Assembly (NCBI RefSeq): GCF_000527135.1
Contig: NZ_AZUP01000001.1
Coordinates: 3,497,535 to 3,561,534, forward strand
Source of the DNA: Methyloversatilis discipulorum
Lineage (GTDB): Bacteria; Pseudomonadota; Gammaproteobacteria; Burkholderiales; Rhodocyclaceae
Length of the DNA stretch: 64,000 nt
Direction: 5' to 3'
Part shown: positions 35,783 to 45,746 of the stretch, one piece after another
Numbering within the stretch: the first letter of the stretch is position 1
Layout: the number at the start of each line of letters is the position of its first letter
Translations under genes and position numbers: made by a program
Notes under the pieces: generated by a model
Databases searched by the model: none
Told to the model about the DNA's origin: nothing
What the model saw: only the letters and a program-made list of their open reading frames with translations

Positions 35783-36894
35783 TGTCCGCAATCCATACCG
35801 TCACCATGCCCAAGTGGGGCCTTTCCATGCAGGAGGGGAAGGTCAACCTGTGGCTGAAGGAAGTCGGTGACACGATCGACCCGGGTGAGGAAATCATCGA
35901 GGTCGAGAGCGAGAAGATTTCCGGTGCCGTCGAGGCGTCGGTGTCGGGCGTGCTGCGCCGTCAGGTTGCCCAGCCGGACGAAGTGCTGCCGGTCGGCGCG
36001 CTGCTCGGCATCGTCGCCGAGAAGGGCGCGTCCGATGACGACATCGACGCGGTGATTGCCCGCTTCCAGGCCGAGTTCGTGCCGCCGTCCGCCGACGACG
36101 CCGACTCCGGTCCGCAGACGCAGACGGTCAAGGTCGGCAACGTCGAAGTGCGTTACCTGAAGCTGGGTGAGGACGTTGCCGGCAAGGACCCGCTGCTGCT
36201 GGTCCACGGCTTCGGTGGCGATCTGAACAACTGGCTGTTCAACCACTCGCCGCTGTCCGAGTCGCGTGCCGTGTATGCGCTCGACCTGCCGGGTCACGGC
36301 AGCACCACCAAGGTGACCGGCATCGCCTCGCTCGACGGTCTGGCCGAAGTGGTGATCGGCTTCATGGACGCCGTCGGTCTCGAATGCGCCCACCTGGCCG
36401 GCCACTCGATGGGCGGTGGCGTCTGCCTGGCGGTCGCCAAGCGCGCGCCGACCAAGGTGAAGTCGCTGTCGCTGATCGCCAGTGCCGGTCTGGGCAACGA
36501 GATCAACGGTGCCTACATCGACGGCTTCGTCGCCGCCGCTTCGCGCAACGCGCTGAAGCCGGTGCTGGCGCAGCTGTACTCCGACGAGTCGCTGGTCACT
36601 CGCTCGATGATCGACGACATGCTCAAGTTCAAGCGCCTCGAAGGTGTCGACAGCGCGCTCGCCACGCTGGCCGGCGGCCTGTTTGCCGGCGGCCGTCAGG
36701 CCGAGCAGCTTGCTTCGGCCGCGGCCGGCAAGCCGACGCTGGTGATCTGGGGCGAAAACGACCGTGTCATCCCGTCCTCTCACGCTACGGCGATCCCGGG
36801 CGCGACCGTGAAGGTGATGCCGGGCCAGGGCCACATGGTCCAGCTCGAAGCGGCAGGCGAAGTGAACAAGCTGATCGGCGAGTTCATCGGCTGA
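35782..36894 (+). CDS. acoC: Acetoin dehydrogenase E2, lipoyl domain plus alpha/beta hydrolase
   Basis: The 370-residue protein has a lipoyl domain (residues 5-80) with the modified lysine in VESEKISG (Lys45). A linker rich in Asp and Pro follows, then an alpha/beta-hydrolase-type acyltransferase domain (115-370) with [11 protein letters not shown] and the nucleophile elbow GHSMGGG (Ser209). This layout is that of AcoC in Cupriavidus and Pseudomonas rather than a normal E2. It passes the acetyl group to CoA. No E3 (acoL) gene follows. Confidence 0.94.
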   Translation: MSAIHTVTMPKWGLSMQEGKVNLWLKEVGDTIDPGEEIIEVESEKISGAVEASVSGVLRRQVAQPDEVLPVGALLGIVAEKGASDDDIDAVIARFQAEFVPPSADDADSGPQTQTVKVGNVEVRYLKLGEDVAGKDPLLLVHGFGGDLNNWLFNHSPLSESRAVYALDLPGHGSTTKVTGIASLDGLAEVVIGFMDAVGLECAHLAGHSMGGGVCLAVAKRAPTKVKSLSLIASAGLGNEINGAYIDGFVAAASRNALKPVLAQLYSDESLVTRSMIDDMLKFKRLEGVDSALATLAGGLFAGGRQAEQLASAAAGKPTLVIWGENDRVIPSSHATAIPGATVKVMPGQGHMVQLEAAGEVNKLIGEFIG

Positions 36895-36903
36895 TGCACC
36901 ACC

Positions 36904-36936
36904 GGCCGCCGCAGCCTCTCCTGCGGCGGCCATTTT
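36904..36936 (+). terminator. Rho-independent terminator between acoC and lipA
   Basis: GGCCGCCGCAG pairs with CTGCGGCGGCC (11 bp) around CCTCTC and is followed by ATTTTTA. It should end or attenuate the aco transcript. The lipA ATG is only 14 bases beyond it. Confidence 0.82.
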
Positions 36937-36949
36937 TACGGATTCCATC

Positions 36950-37900
36950 ATGAGCACAGCTGTTGCAGGCGAAGGCCTGCGCGGACGCGACAAGCTCGCC
37001 CGCATTCCGGTCAAGGTGCGCGAGGATGTCGCCTCGCCGACCAAGCCCGCCTGGCTGCGCGGCCGCGATCAGGACACGCCGGCGGTGCGCGCGCTGCAGG
37101 GCGTGCTGCGCGACCACGCGCTGCACACCGTGTGCGAGGAAGCGGCCTGCCCGAACATCGGCGAGTGCTTCGGCCGCGGCACGGCGACCTTCATGATTCT
37201 TGGCGCCATCTGCACGCGCCGCTGCCCCTTCTGCGACGTGTCGCACGGCCGGCCGCTGCCGCCCGATGCCGACGAACCGCAACGACTGGCGCGCACGGTG
37301 GCGGCGATGAAGCTGCGCTACGTGGTCATCACGTCGGTCGATCGCGACGATCTGCGCGACGGTGGTGCTGCGCACTTCGCGCAGTGCATGGCCGACATCC
37401 GCGCACTGAGCCCCGACATCACGATCGAGGTGCTCACCCCCGATTTCCGCGGTCGCGAGGCGGCCGCACTGGACGCGCTGGCGGTGTCGCCGCCGGACGT
37501 GTTCAACCACAACATGGAAACCGTGCCCCGCCTGTACCGCGAGGTCAGGCCGGGCGCGAACTACGAAGGTTCGCTCAGGCTGCTGCGCGACTTCGGCCAG
37601 CGCTTCCCCGGCGTGCCGACCAAGACCGGCCTGATGCTGGGTCTCGGTGAGACCGAGGCGGAAGTGGTCGAAGTGATGCGCGACTTGCGCGCCCACGGCT
37701 GCGACCTGCTGACCCTGGGTCAGTACCTGCGTCCGTCGCCGGCCCATCTGCCGGTGATCGAGTACATCACGCCGGAGCGCTTCGACGCGCTGCGTGCCAT
37801 CGCGCTCGAACTGGGTTTCAGCGAAGTTGCCGCCGGCCCGCTGGTGCGCTCGTCCTATCGTGCCGACGTGCTGCACGCCGCGCATGAGAACCATGGCTGA
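36950..37900 (+). CDS. lipA: Lipoyl synthase
   Basis: The 316-residue radical SAM enzyme has both iron-sulfur motifs: [12 protein letters not shown] for the auxiliary, sulfur-donating cluster and CTRRCPFC for the SAM cluster. [10 protein letters not shown] and [16 protein letters not shown] are further family motifs. It inserts sulfur into octanoyl-lysine to make lipoate, the cofactor of AcoC. There is no clear ribosome site, and a terminator stands just upstream. Its stop overlaps the thiS start by 8 bases. Confidence 0.95.
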   Translation: MSTAVAGEGLRGRDKLARIPVKVREDVASPTKPAWLRGRDQDTPAVRALQGVLRDHALHTVCEEAACPNIGECFGRGTATFMILGAICTRRCPFCDVSHGRPLPPDADEPQRLARTVAAMKLRYVVITSVDRDDLRDGGAAHFAQCMADIRALSPDITIEVLTPDFRGREAAALDALAVSPPDVFNHNMETVPRLYREVRPGANYEGSLRLLRDFGQRFPGVPTKTGLMLGLGETEAEVVEVMRDLRAHGCDLLTLGQYLRPSPAHLPVIEYITPERFDALRAIALELGFSEVAAGPLVRSSYRADVLHAAHENHG

Positions 37901-38111
37901 CGCCAGCGCCCACACCGTCATCGTGAACGGCCAGCACGAGCCGCTCGACGACGCGCGCACGGTGGGCGATCTGCTCGACCGCATGGCCTTGCGCGGCAAG
38001 CGCATCGCGGTCGAGCGCAACGGCGAAATCGTGCCGCGCAGCGTGTTCGACCATGCGGCGCTGAGCCCGGGCGACCGCGTCGAAATCGTCATCGCCGTCG
38101 GAGGCGGCTAG
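37893..38111 (+). CDS. thiS: Sulfur carrier protein ThiS
   Basis: ATG 37893 overlaps the lipA stop. The 72-residue ubiquitin-like protein starts with [20 protein letters not shown] and ends VIAVGGG, the Gly-Gly tail that is adenylated and thiocarboxylated. It donates sulfur to ThiG for the thiamine thiazole. It is followed after three bases by thiG. Confidence 0.9.
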   Translation: MADASAHTVIVNGQHEPLDDARTVGDLLDRMALRGKRIAVERNGEIVPRSVFDHAALSPGDRVEIVIAVGGG

Positions 38112-38114
38112 ACC

Positions 38115-38921
38115 ATGAATGCACCCCTTGATACGCCGCTGACCGATCCGCTGGTGATCGGTGGTCAGCCCTTTGCGTCGCGCCTGCTGGTCGGTACCGG
38201 CAAGTACCGCACGCTGGACGAAACCGCCCGTGCGCTCGACGCCAGCGGCGCCGACATCGTCACGGTGGCGATCCGGCGCACGCCGCTGAACCGCAACAAC
38301 GGCGAACCCGGTCTGCTCGACGTGCTGCCGACCGGACGCTACACGTTGCTGCCCAATTCGGCCGGCTGCTACACCGCCGACGACGCGGTGCGCACGCTGC
38401 GCCTGGCGCGCGAACTGCTCGACGGCCACGACCTGATCAAGCTCGAAGTGCTGGGCGATCCGAAGTCGCTCTACCCGAACATGCCGGAAACGCTGCGCGC
38501 TGCCGAAACGCTGATCCGCGACGGCTTCCGCGTCATGGTCTATTGCTCGGACGATCCGATACAGGCGCGCGTGCTGGAGAGCATGGGCTGTGTGGCCATC
38601 ATGCCGCTGGCCAGCCTGATCGGTTCCGGCATGGGCATCCTGAACCCGTGGAACATCGGAATCATCATCAATGACGCCAAGGTGCCGGTCATCGTCGATG
38701 CCGGCATCGGCACCGCGTCGGACGCCGCAGTGGCGATGGAACTGGGCTGCGACGGCGTGCTGATGAACACCGCCATCGCGCACGCGCGCGACCCGGTGCG
38801 CATGGCCGCGGCGATGCGTCACGGCGTCATCGCCGGCCGCGAAGCCTTCCTCGCCGGCCGCATGGAAAAGCTGCCTTACCGGGCCGCGGCTTCGTCGCCG
38901 CAGACCGGCCTCATTCAATAA
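38115..38921 (+). CDS. thiG: Thiazole synthase
   Basis: The 268-residue protein is ThiG along its whole length. It has [60 protein letters not shown] (with the Schiff-base lysine region) and [14 protein letters not shown]. It forms the thiazole phosphate from deoxyxylulose phosphate, glycine-derived dehydroglycine and ThiS thiocarboxylate. It is in a tight group with lipA and thiS. A gene with a strong ribosome site follows 20 bases later. Confidence 0.95.
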   Translation: MNAPLDTPLTDPLVIGGQPFASRLLVGTGKYRTLDETARALDASGADIVTVAIRRTPLNRNNGEPGLLDVLPTGRYTLLPNSAGCYTADDAVRTLRLARELLDGHDLIKLEVLGDPKSLYPNMPETLRAAETLIRDGFRVMVYCSDDPIQARVLESMGCVAIMPLASLIGSGMGILNPWNIGIIINDAKVPVIVDAGIGTASDAAVAMELGCDGVLMNTAIAHARDPVRMAAAMRHGVIAGREAFLAGRMEKLPYRAAASSPQTGLIQ

Positions 38922-38941
38922 CCAATAAAGGAGGAGTCACC

Positions 38942-39682
38942 ATGTCTGCATCGAAGAAGCGCCGCGTTGCGCTGGTCACCGGCGCCTCGCGCGGCATCGG
39001 CGCGGCGATCGCCCAGCGCCTGGCGCGCGACGGCTTTCATGTGATCGTTCATTACGCCCACGGTGCCGCAGAGGCGCGCGACGTATGCGCGGCGATCGAG
39101 CGCGCAGGCGGCAGCGCTTCGCTGCTGCAGGCCGATCTGTCGATGTCCGACGGGCCGCAGTACCTGGCGGATACGCTGACCGAGCCGCACATCGACGTGC
39201 TGGTGAATAACGCCGGCATTGCGCCTTTCGAAGCCATCGAGGACATGAGCGAGGGCAGTTACGATCGCCTGTCGAACGTGAACATGCGCTCGGTGTTCTT
39301 CGTCACCAAGTATCTGCTGCCCAAGCTGCGTGACGGTGGCCGCATCGTTAACCTGTCGAGCATCGTTGCCCGTACCGCCTTCCCCGGCATACCGGCCTAC
39401 TCGGCGACCAAGGGTTTCGTCGATGTGCTGACGCTGCAACTGGCGGCGTCGCTCGGCGCGCGCGGCATCACGGTCAATGCGGTGGCGCCCGGCGTGATCG
39501 AAACTCGGCTCACCACCGGCCTGCTGGAAAACGGCGGCGCGGAGGCTGTGCAGTCGATGCAGGCACTGGCCGGCGTGGGCACGCCCGACCGCGTGGCCGG
39601 CGTCGTGTCCTTCCTGGTCGGGCCGGATGGCGCATGGACCACCGGTCAGGTGATCGACGTCAGCGGCGGGACGAAGCTTTAG
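38942..39682 (+). CDS. Short-chain dehydrogenase/reductase, FabG-like
   Basis: AAAGGAGGAG gives a very strong ribosome site for ATG 38942. The 246-residue classical SDR has TGASRGIG, NNAG, a catalytic Ser in NLSSIVA and the YSATK active site, and ends in the FabG-like VIDVSGGTKL. It may reduce a 3-oxoacyl thioester. Because it trails the acetoin/lipoate/thiazole genes, an acetoin or diacetyl reductase role is also possible. Nothing in the sequence decides. Confidence 0.85.
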   Translation: MSASKKRRVALVTGASRGIGAAIAQRLARDGFHVIVHYAHGAAEARDVCAAIERAGGSASLLQADLSMSDGPQYLADTLTEPHIDVLVNNAGIAPFEAIEDMSEGSYDRLSNVNMRSVFFVTKYLLPKLRDGGRIVNLSSIVARTAFPGIPAYSATKGFVDVLTLQLAASLGARGITVNAVAPGVIETRLTTGLLENGGAEAVQSMQALAGVGTPDRVAGVVSFLVGPDGAWTTGQVIDVSGGTKL

Positions 39683-39703
39683 TCAGGGACTTGGGATTAG
39701 GGA

Positions 39704-40459
39704 TTAGGGGCTGGGGCGCAGTTTCTGCGCCAGCCAGCCCAGCCACTCGTGCAGCGCCCAGCCGGACTGCTGCAGCGCGCGCGACGACGGGACGAAGTCG
39801 CTGAACGACCACGCGGCCGGGCGGCGGATCATTGTCGGCACCGCGACCGGGTTCAGCCCGGCTCGACGGAATTCCTCCATCGAGCGACGCATGTGCATCG
39901 CATGCGTTACCAGTGCGACGCGGGTGATCCCGGCGTCGCGCAGCAGCAGCGCCGACAGCCGCGCGTTGTCGGCGGTGTCGCGCGAGGCCGATTCGACCCA
40001 GCGCACGTCCACGCCGAACTCGCTCATCGCTTCGCGCATCAGCTCGCCTTCCGGGCGACCGTCCCACACCACGCCGCCGCTGACCAGCACCGGCAGGCCG
40101 CTCTCCTTGGCCAGCCGCGCGCCGGCCCGCACGCGTTCCAGCGCCCAGCCATTCACCGTCTGGCCGTCATAGTCGACCAGGTTGTCGGCGGTGCCGGCAC
40201 CGAGCACGACGATGGCGCCGGCCCCCGTCAATGGCTGCGCCGGGCCGCTGTAATAGGTCGTGCGCTCCAGCCAACCGGCCAGCGCCGGCAGGCACAGCGC
40301 ATACAGCGTCAGTACGCCGGTGGCGGCCAGCGCCATGCCGGTGCGGCGGTAGCGGCGCATCAGCAGCAGGCCGAGCACGGCCATCAGCAGCGGGCTGGTC
40401 GGCGGCAGCAGCACGACCGACACGGTCTTCTTCAGCAGGAACAGCAGAGAACTCGGCAT
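39704..40459 (-). CDS. YdcF-family (DUF218) membrane protein
   Basis: ATG 40459 gives 251 residues: two N-terminal membrane helices (about residues 1-60), then a DUF218 domain with AIVVLGAGTADN near residue 80, LPVLVSGGVVWDG, ESASRDTADNARLSA and ALVTHAMHMRRSMEEFRRAG. Members include YdcF, SanA and ElyC-type proteins tied to envelope or peptidoglycan precursors. It is divergent from a DUF2802 gene. The catalytic role, if any, is not established. Confidence 0.83.
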   Translation of the reverse strand: MPSSLLFLLKKTVSVVLLPPTSPLLMAVLGLLLMRRYRRTGMALAATGVLTLYALCLPALAGWLERTTYYSGPAQPLTGAGAIVVLGAGTADNLVDYDGQTVNGWALERVRAGARLAKESGLPVLVSGGVVWDGRPEGELMREAMSEFGVDVRWVESASRDTADNARLSALLLRDAGITRVALVTHAMHMRRSMEEFRRAGLNPVAVPTMIRRPAAWSFSDFVPSSRALQQSGWALHEWLGWLAQKLRPSP

Positions 40460-40569
40460 GGGCGCGTGCCAGTGAAAAAGCCTTATTATCCGGGCCAACA
40501 CGCCGCACGGCGGCGTTGCATGCACGCTGCAAGCGCAGGACGCGCGCGCAGACCACACGGAGCGGGGAT

Positions 40570-41037
40570 TTGATCGATCTGTCGGCACTCGGCTGGAAGG
40601 AAGCGGCGCTGCTCGCGCTGGTCATTCTCGCCGCCTACATGGGCTATGCGCTGGTGCGCCTGTCCATGCTCAATGCCCGCCGCACACCCGAAGCCGCGCC
40701 CGTCGCGCCGCCCCCGCCCGCGCCGGCGGAGGTGCAGGCGCCACCGGTCGACCTGCAGGCCGAACTCGACATGCTGCTCGACGCCCGGCTGGCGCCGCTG
40801 ATGCAGGCGCTGGAAACGCGGCTTGATCTGATCGAGGACAGGCTGGATGGCGTCAGCCGCCGGCTCGAAACCGTCAATCAGCTGCCACCGGTGGCGCCGC
40901 AGTACAGCGAGGCGCTGTCGCTGGCAGCGCGCGGCCTCAGTGCCGAGGACATCGCCGAGCAGTGCGACATGTCGGTCGGCGAAGCCGAACTGGTACGTAC
41001 GCTGGCGCAAAGCCGTGGCATGGGAGACAGGACATGA
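40570..41037 (+). CDS. DUF2802 single-pass membrane protein
   Basis: A TTG start at 40570 with GGAG seven bases upstream gives 155 residues and places the only membrane helix (LLALVILAAYMGYALV) at the N-terminus. A Pro/Ala linker and a coiled-coil segment (LDMLLDARLAPLMQALETRL) lead to the C-terminal DUF2802 helix-turn-helix-like domain (ALSLAARGLSAEDIAEQCDM). Its stop overlaps the next ATG by one codon step (ATGA). The function is unknown. Confidence 0.75.
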   Translation: MIDLSALGWKEAALLALVILAAYMGYALVRLSMLNARRTPEAAPVAPPPPAPAEVQAPPVDLQAELDMLLDARLAPLMQALETRLDLIEDRLDGVSRRLETVNQLPPVAPQYSEALSLAARGLSAEDIAEQCDMSVGEAELVRTLAQSRGMGDRT

Positions 41038-41768
41038 GTGCGACCGACAGCGTGACCGTGCATGGCAACGAGGAGGCGGCCGAACAGCGCAACGCGCTGC
41101 TGCGCCGGGTGATTGTCGCCGGCGGGCTGATCGCGATGCTGATCGGCGGCCTGGCCCTGTTCGACGCCAGCCGCCGCGCGCCCGAGCCCGACGACGAACC
41201 GGTGGCCGCGGTCACGCCGCCGCCCGCCGAGACGCCGGCGGCCGAGGAGGCGACGCCCTTGCCCACGCTGCCGCCGGAGGAAACCCCGGCGGTCGATGCC
41301 TCGACGGCATCGCTGCAGGACGCGCCGCCGCCGCTGCCCGATGCGGCGGCGGGCGCCGAGCCCGCCCCTGCGGCGCAGTCGGCCCCGGCGGTACCCGAAT
41401 CGACCGCCCGACCGGACGCGCCGCTGCCGCCCCGCGCAGCGCCCTCCGCTGCAGCGCCCGCCCGCCCCGCGGCGGCGCCCGCCCCGGCCGACGCAGCGCC
41501 GCGGCCGGCACCGGCCATCGCCCGTTCGCCGGCGGTTGCCGGCGCCGGCTACGTCGTGCAGGTGGGCGTGTTCAGCAACGTCGCCAACGCCGAAGAAGTG
41601 CGCGCCCGGCTTGCGCTGAACGGCATCCCGTCGCAGATCGAGGCGCGCGTGCACATCGGCCCGTTCAAGTCGCGCGCCGAGGCCGATCAGGCGCGCCAGC
41701 GCCTGCGCGCGCTCGGCATGGACAGCGCCCCGCCGACCGCCCTGAAACCTGCCGCGGTGCAGCGCTGA
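41034..41768 (+). CDS. SPOR-domain membrane protein
   Basis: The 244-residue protein has a short cytoplasmic N-terminus, one membrane helix (VIVAGGLIAMLIGGLALF, about 26-43), a long Pro/Ala/Glu-rich periplasmic linker and a C-terminal SPOR domain (about 165-240: YVVQVGVFSNVANAEEVRAR). SPOR domains bind denuded peptidoglycan at the septum. It is translationally coupled to the DUF2802 gene, as DedD/FtsN-like proteins often are to small partners. A cell-division role is inferred. Confidence 0.82.
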   Translation: MSATDSVTVHGNEEAAEQRNALLRRVIVAGGLIAMLIGGLALFDASRRAPEPDDEPVAAVTPPPAETPAAEEATPLPTLPPEETPAVDASTASLQDAPPPLPDAAAGAEPAPAAQSAPAVPESTARPDAPLPPRAAPSAAAPARPAAAPAPADAAPRPAPAIARSPAVAGAGYVVQVGVFSNVANAEEVRARLALNGIPSQIEARVHIGPFKSRAEADQARQRLRALGMDSAPPTALKPAAVQR

Positions 41769-41837
41769 TCCTGCTCAAGAGACGTCTGTGCCCGGTCGTT
41801 ATGTGTGATCCAAACACACAAGAACCGGAGTCGCGAA

Positions 41838-42956
41838 ATGGCCTTCATGGGGTGGGTGAGCCGAGCGGAATTCGACGCACTGGCGTCGGAGCGTGACCGC
41901 TTGAAGGAGGAGGTCGGTGCCTTGCGCACCGATGTGTCGCGACTGCACGACGAGTGCCGCACACTCGATGATGCGCGCCAGCAGACGGAAAAGCGCTGTG
42001 CCTTCAACGCCGGCCTGCTGTCCAGCCTCACCGCCTACGCGAGTTCCTTCCAGCGTTTCCGCACGACCCTCGCCGGACTGGCGGAAATCGTCACCACCGA
42101 GGCCGGGCGTGCGGCCGAAACCGCTGAGCGCTGCGCCGCGACGGCGCGCGACAGTCGGGCCGTGGCCGGCAATCTGTCCGCGTATTCCGGCCGCCTGACC
42201 GAAACGGCGCACAGCGTGGACACGCTGCGCGACCGCGCCGAGCGCATCGGCGGCATCGTGCGCCTGATCCGTGAAATTGCCGACCAGACCAATCTGCTGG
42301 CGCTCAATGCGGCGATCGAGGCGGCGCGCGCCGGCGAACAGGGCCGCGGCTTCGCGGTCGTCGCCGACGAGGTGCGCAAGCTGGCCGAGCGTACCGGTGC
42401 CGCGACCACGGAGATCGCGACGCTGGTGAGCGGCATCCAGGAGGACACCGGTCAGGCGACCGAGCGCATGCAGACGAATGCCGCCGATGCGGCCGGCTAT
42501 TCACAGGACGGTCTCGGTGCCAGCGCTCGGCTCGACGCGCTCAGCCAGCAGGCGAGCGCCAACGGCGAGCACATGGCGGCCACCTCGCTGCGTGCATTCG
42601 CCGAACTGGCCAAGGTCGACCACCTGGCCTACAAGATGGACATCTACCAGGTGGTGTCCGGCCATTCCGACCGCACCCCCGACAGCTTCGCCTCGCACAC
42701 CGCCTGCCGCCTGGGCAAGTGGTATCACGAGGGCGAAGGCCGGCGTTGCCACAGCCATCTGCCGGGTTTCCGCGAGCTGGATGCGCCGCACGAGGCCTTC
42801 CACCGGGTCGGCATCGAGGCGCTGCAGCATGCGCGCGACGGTCGTCACGAACAGGCGCTGGCGGCGATCGCACGGATGGAGACGCTGAGCCTGGACGTGA
42901 TCGGCGAGCTCGACCGCATGAGCGATGCCGCCGCCGAGGGACACGCTCACGCCTGA
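41838..42956 (+). CDS. Soluble methyl-accepting chemoreceptor with CZB zinc domain
   Basis: GGAG precedes ATG 41838; the product is 372 residues with no membrane segment. Residues 10-55 are coiled coil, and 60-220 hold the receptor signalling hairpin ([20 protein letters not shown] and [19 protein letters not shown]). Residues 255-345 are a CZB domain with the His/Cys zinc ligands ([30 protein letters not shown]). CZB receptors sense hypochlorite or zinc and may act on chemotaxis or cyclic-di-GMP control. Confidence 0.88.
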   Translation: MAFMGWVSRAEFDALASERDRLKEEVGALRTDVSRLHDECRTLDDARQQTEKRCAFNAGLLSSLTAYASSFQRFRTTLAGLAEIVTTEAGRAAETAERCAATARDSRAVAGNLSAYSGRLTETAHSVDTLRDRAERIGGIVRLIREIADQTNLLALNAAIEAARAGEQGRGFAVVADEVRKLAERTGAATTEIATLVSGIQEDTGQATERMQTNAADAAGYSQDGLGASARLDALSQQASANGEHMAATSLRAFAELAKVDHLAYKMDIYQVVSGHSDRTPDSFASHTACRLGKWYHEGEGRRCHSHLPGFRELDAPHEAFHRVGIEALQHARDGRHEQALAAIARMETLSLDVIGELDRMSDAAAEGHAHA

Positions 42957-43076
42957 TCGACTGCGCCCGCCACCGCGGGCGCCGAATCCGCGATAATCCG
43001 GCGACGTCCGGCACACGGGCTCTCGATGGCAGGTGTGCCGCCCAGCATTCACCCACAACGTTTCCGGAGACTTCGC

Positions 43077-43457
43077 ATGTTGCGCACCATTGTTTCGACC
43101 CCCGACGCACCCGCCGCCATCGGCACCTATTCGCAGGCGGTCAAGGTCGGCAACACCGTCTACATGTCGGGCCAGATCGGCCTCGATCCGACCACCATGA
43201 CCATGGCCGACGGCATCGACGCGCAGATCGCCCGCGTGTTCGACAACCTGAAGGCGGTGGCCGCCGCCGCCGGCGCGACGCTGGACAACGCGGTGAAGGT
43301 GAACGTGTTCCTGACCGACCTCGGCAACTTCGCCAAGGTGAACGAGGCGATGACCCGCTACTTCAACCAGCCCTTCCCGGCGCGCGCCGCGGTCGGCGTG
43401 GCCGCACTGCCGCGCGGTGCGCTGGTCGAGGTCGATGCCGTGCTGGTGATCGACTGA
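43077..43457 (+). CDS. ridA: RidA family deaminase
   Basis: The 126-residue protein is RidA throughout, with PAAIGTYSQAVKVGNTVYMSG, the substrate-binding Arg in FPARAAVGVAALPRGALVEV and the final VDAVLVID. It hydrolyses reactive enamine/imine intermediates from threonine dehydratase and similar enzymes. ATG 43077 gives the standard N-terminus (MLRTIVSTPDAPA). recG follows on the same strand. Confidence 0.93.
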   Translation: MLRTIVSTPDAPAAIGTYSQAVKVGNTVYMSGQIGLDPTTMTMADGIDAQIARVFDNLKAVAAAAGATLDNAVKVNVFLTDLGNFAKVNEAMTRYFNQPFPARAAVGVAALPRGALVEVDAVLVID

Positions 43458-43506
43458 AATGAAACAGCCCCCTTACTCGCTGCGCTCGTTTCCCCCCGAG
43501 GGGGAG

Positions 43507-43540
43507 GTCAGTTCCTTCGGAACGGCCGTGCGGAACTGAC
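43507..43540 (+). terminator. Hairpin between ridA and recG
   Basis: GTCAGTTCC and GGAACTGAC pair perfectly around 16 bases that contain a second small palindrome (TTCCTTCGGAA). No T-run follows; it may be a weak terminator or processing site. Confidence 0.35.
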
Positions 43541-43580
43541 ATATTCTGGCCGGGCCCGCCCCGGCCATCATTCCCTCCGC

Positions 43581-45617
43581 ATGAGTACCCGCAGCGAAGC
43601 GCTCTCGGCCGCGCTCGACAAGATGGGCCTCGGCTCGGATGCCGCGCTCGTCCTGCATTTCCCGCTGCGCTACGAGGACGAGACGCGCATCACGCCGGTG
43701 GCGCTGGCGCGCGCCGGCCAGCCGGTGCAGGTCGAGGTCGAGGTGACGCAGGCGGAAGTGAAATTCCGCCCGCGCCGCCAGCTGGTGGTGACGGCCGCCG
43801 ACGACAGCGGCACCGTCACGCTGCGCTTCTTCAATTTCTACCCGTCGCAGCAGAAGCAGCTGGTGCCCGGAAAACGGGTGCGCCTGTTCGGCGACATCAA
43901 CCCCGGTTTTTTCGGCGCCGAAATGCTGCACCCGCGGGTGCGCAACGTCGGCGACGACACGCCCTTGCCGGACCGGCTGACGCCGGTCTATCCGGCCACC
44001 GCCGGCCTGTCGCAGGCCAGCCTGCGCCGTGCCATCGACGACGCGCTGGAACGTACCGACCTCGCCGACAGCCTGCCCGACGCGCTGCGTCGCCACTACG
44101 CGCTGGTGCCTTTTGGTGCCGCGGTGCAGGCGCTGCACCGGCCGCGGCCGGGCGAATCGCTGCGCGACCTCGACGAGCGGCTGGCGCCGGCCTGGCGGCG
44201 CATCAAGTTCGACGAACTGCTGGCGCAGCAGCTGAGCCTGAAGCGCGCGCACGCCGCCCGGCGCAGCCGCGACGCGCCGGTGCTGCCGCAGCCCGCGCAG
44301 ACCGACGGTTCGCTGATCGCCCGTTTCCTGCAGCTGCTGCCGTTCGCGCTGACCGGCGCGCAGGCACGCGCCTGGGCGGAAATCGCCGCCGACCTCGCGC
44401 AGCCGTATCCGATGCAGCGGCTGCTGCAGGGTGACGTCGGCTCCGGCAAGACGGTGGTGGCGGCGCTGGCCTGCCTGCGTGCGGTCGAGGCCGGCTACCA
44501 GGCCGCCTTCATGGCACCGACCGAAATCCTCGCCGAGCAGCACTTCCGCAAGCTTGCCGACTGGCTGGCCCCGCTCGGCATACAGGTGGCCTGGCTGTCC
44601 GGCAGCCTGAAGGCGCGCGACAAGCGGGCGATGAAGGAGGCCATCGCCAGCGGTGCGGCACCGATCGCGGTCGGCACGCACGCATTGATCGAGGACGCGG
44701 TCGATTTCGCGCGCCTGGGCGTCGCGGTGGTGGACGAACAGCACCGCTTCGGCGTGCGCCAGCGGCTCGCGCTGCGCGCCAAGGCCGGCGACGTGAGCCC
44801 GCACCAGCTGATGATGAGCGCGACACCGATACCGCGCACGCTGGCCATGAGTTTCTACGCCGACCTCGACGTGTCGGTGATCGACGAACTGCCGCCCGGC
44901 CGCACGCCGGTGCTGACCAAGCTCATCTCCGCGGCACGGCGCGAACAGGTGATCGAACGCGTGCGCGACGCCTGTGCCGCCGGCGCCCAGGCCTACTGGG
45001 TGTGTCCACTGATCGAGGAGTCGGAAACGCTGCAGCTGCAGACGGCGATCGACACCCACGCGCAATTGCTCGCCGCCTGCCCGGAACTGAAGGTGGGGCT
45101 GGTGCATGGCCGCATGAAGCCGGACGAGAAGGCGGCGGTGATGGCCGGCTTCGTCGCTGGCGACACCCATCTGCTGGTCGCCACCACGGTGATCGAGGTC
45201 GGTGTCGATGTGCCCAATGCCAGCCTTATGGTGATCGAACACGCCGAGCGCTTCGGCCTGTCGCAGCTGCACCAGCTGCGTGGCCGGGTCGGCCGCGGCA
45301 GCCGCGAATCGGCCTGCGTGCTGCTGTACGAAGGCCCGCTGTCGCAGACCGCGCGTGAGCGGTTGCGCGTCATCCACGCCTATACCGACGGTTTCATGAT
45401 CGCCGCCGAGGACCTGAAGCTGCGCGGGCCCGGTGAATTCATCGGCAGCCGTCAGTCAGGTCAGCCGCTGCTGCGCTTCGCCGACCTGGTGATCGACGAG
45501 GCACTGGTCGAGCTGGCGCGCGAAGCGGCCGACACGCTGCTGCGTGACCACGTCGCGGCCGCCGATCGTCATCTCGAACGCTGGCTGGCCGGGCGCGAGG
45601 ATCTGCTGAAGGCGTAA
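43581..45617 (+). CDS. recG: ATP-dependent DNA helicase RecG
   Basis: The 678-residue protein has the N-terminal wedge/OB domain (about 1-170) and a superfamily 2 helicase core. Walker A is LLQGDVGSGKTVVA near residue 285-300 and the Walker B equivalent is VVDEQHRFGVRQR. Motif III is MSATPIPRTLAM, and the C-terminal RecG motifs include HQLRGRVGRGSRES. It remodels stalled replication forks and Holliday junctions. It is full length for the family. Confidence 0.96.
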   Translation: MSTRSEALSAALDKMGLGSDAALVLHFPLRYEDETRITPVALARAGQPVQVEVEVTQAEVKFRPRRQLVVTAADDSGTVTLRFFNFYPSQQKQLVPGKRVRLFGDINPGFFGAEMLHPRVRNVGDDTPLPDRLTPVYPATAGLSQASLRRAIDDALERTDLADSLPDALRRHYALVPFGAAVQALHRPRPGESLRDLDERLAPAWRRIKFDELLAQQLSLKRAHAARRSRDAPVLPQPAQTDGSLIARFLQLLPFALTGAQARAWAEIAADLAQPYPMQRLLQGDVGSGKTVVAALACLRAVEAGYQAAFMAPTEILAEQHFRKLADWLAPLGIQVAWLSGSLKARDKRAMKEAIASGAAPIAVGTHALIEDAVDFARLGVAVVDEQHRFGVRQRLALRAKAGDVSPHQLMMSATPIPRTLAMSFYADLDVSVIDELPPGRTPVLTKLISAARREQVIERVRDACAAGAQAYWVCPLIEESETLQLQTAIDTHAQLLAACPELKVGLVHGRMKPDEKAAVMAGFVAGDTHLLVATTVIEVGVDVPNASLMVIEHAERFGLSQLHQLRGRVGRGSRESACVLLYEGPLSQTARERLRVIHAYTDGFMIAAEDLKLRGPGEFIGSRQSGQPLLRFADLVIDEALVELAREAADTLLRDHVAAADRHLERWLAGREDLLKA

Positions 45618-45621
45618 AAAA

Positions 45622-45641
45622 GGGAGGGCCGAAGCCCTCCC
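45622..45641 (-). terminator. Rho-independent terminator of the PhoX-like gene
   Basis: On the minus strand GGGAGGGC-TTCG-GCCCTCCC, a perfect 8-bp stem with a very stable TTCG loop, is followed by TTTTTTA. The T-run is on the minus strand, so it serves the leftward gene at 45747. It sits four bases after the recG stop. Confidence 0.88.
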
Positions 45642-45746
45642 CATGTCCCGCGTGCGGGGATCGACCAATGTCCGGTCCTTGCCTCACGCCGCGTTCCTCC
45701 GCGTGCGACGCATGGATCGGGTGTCGGCCGACCCCGGCAGCAAGGC

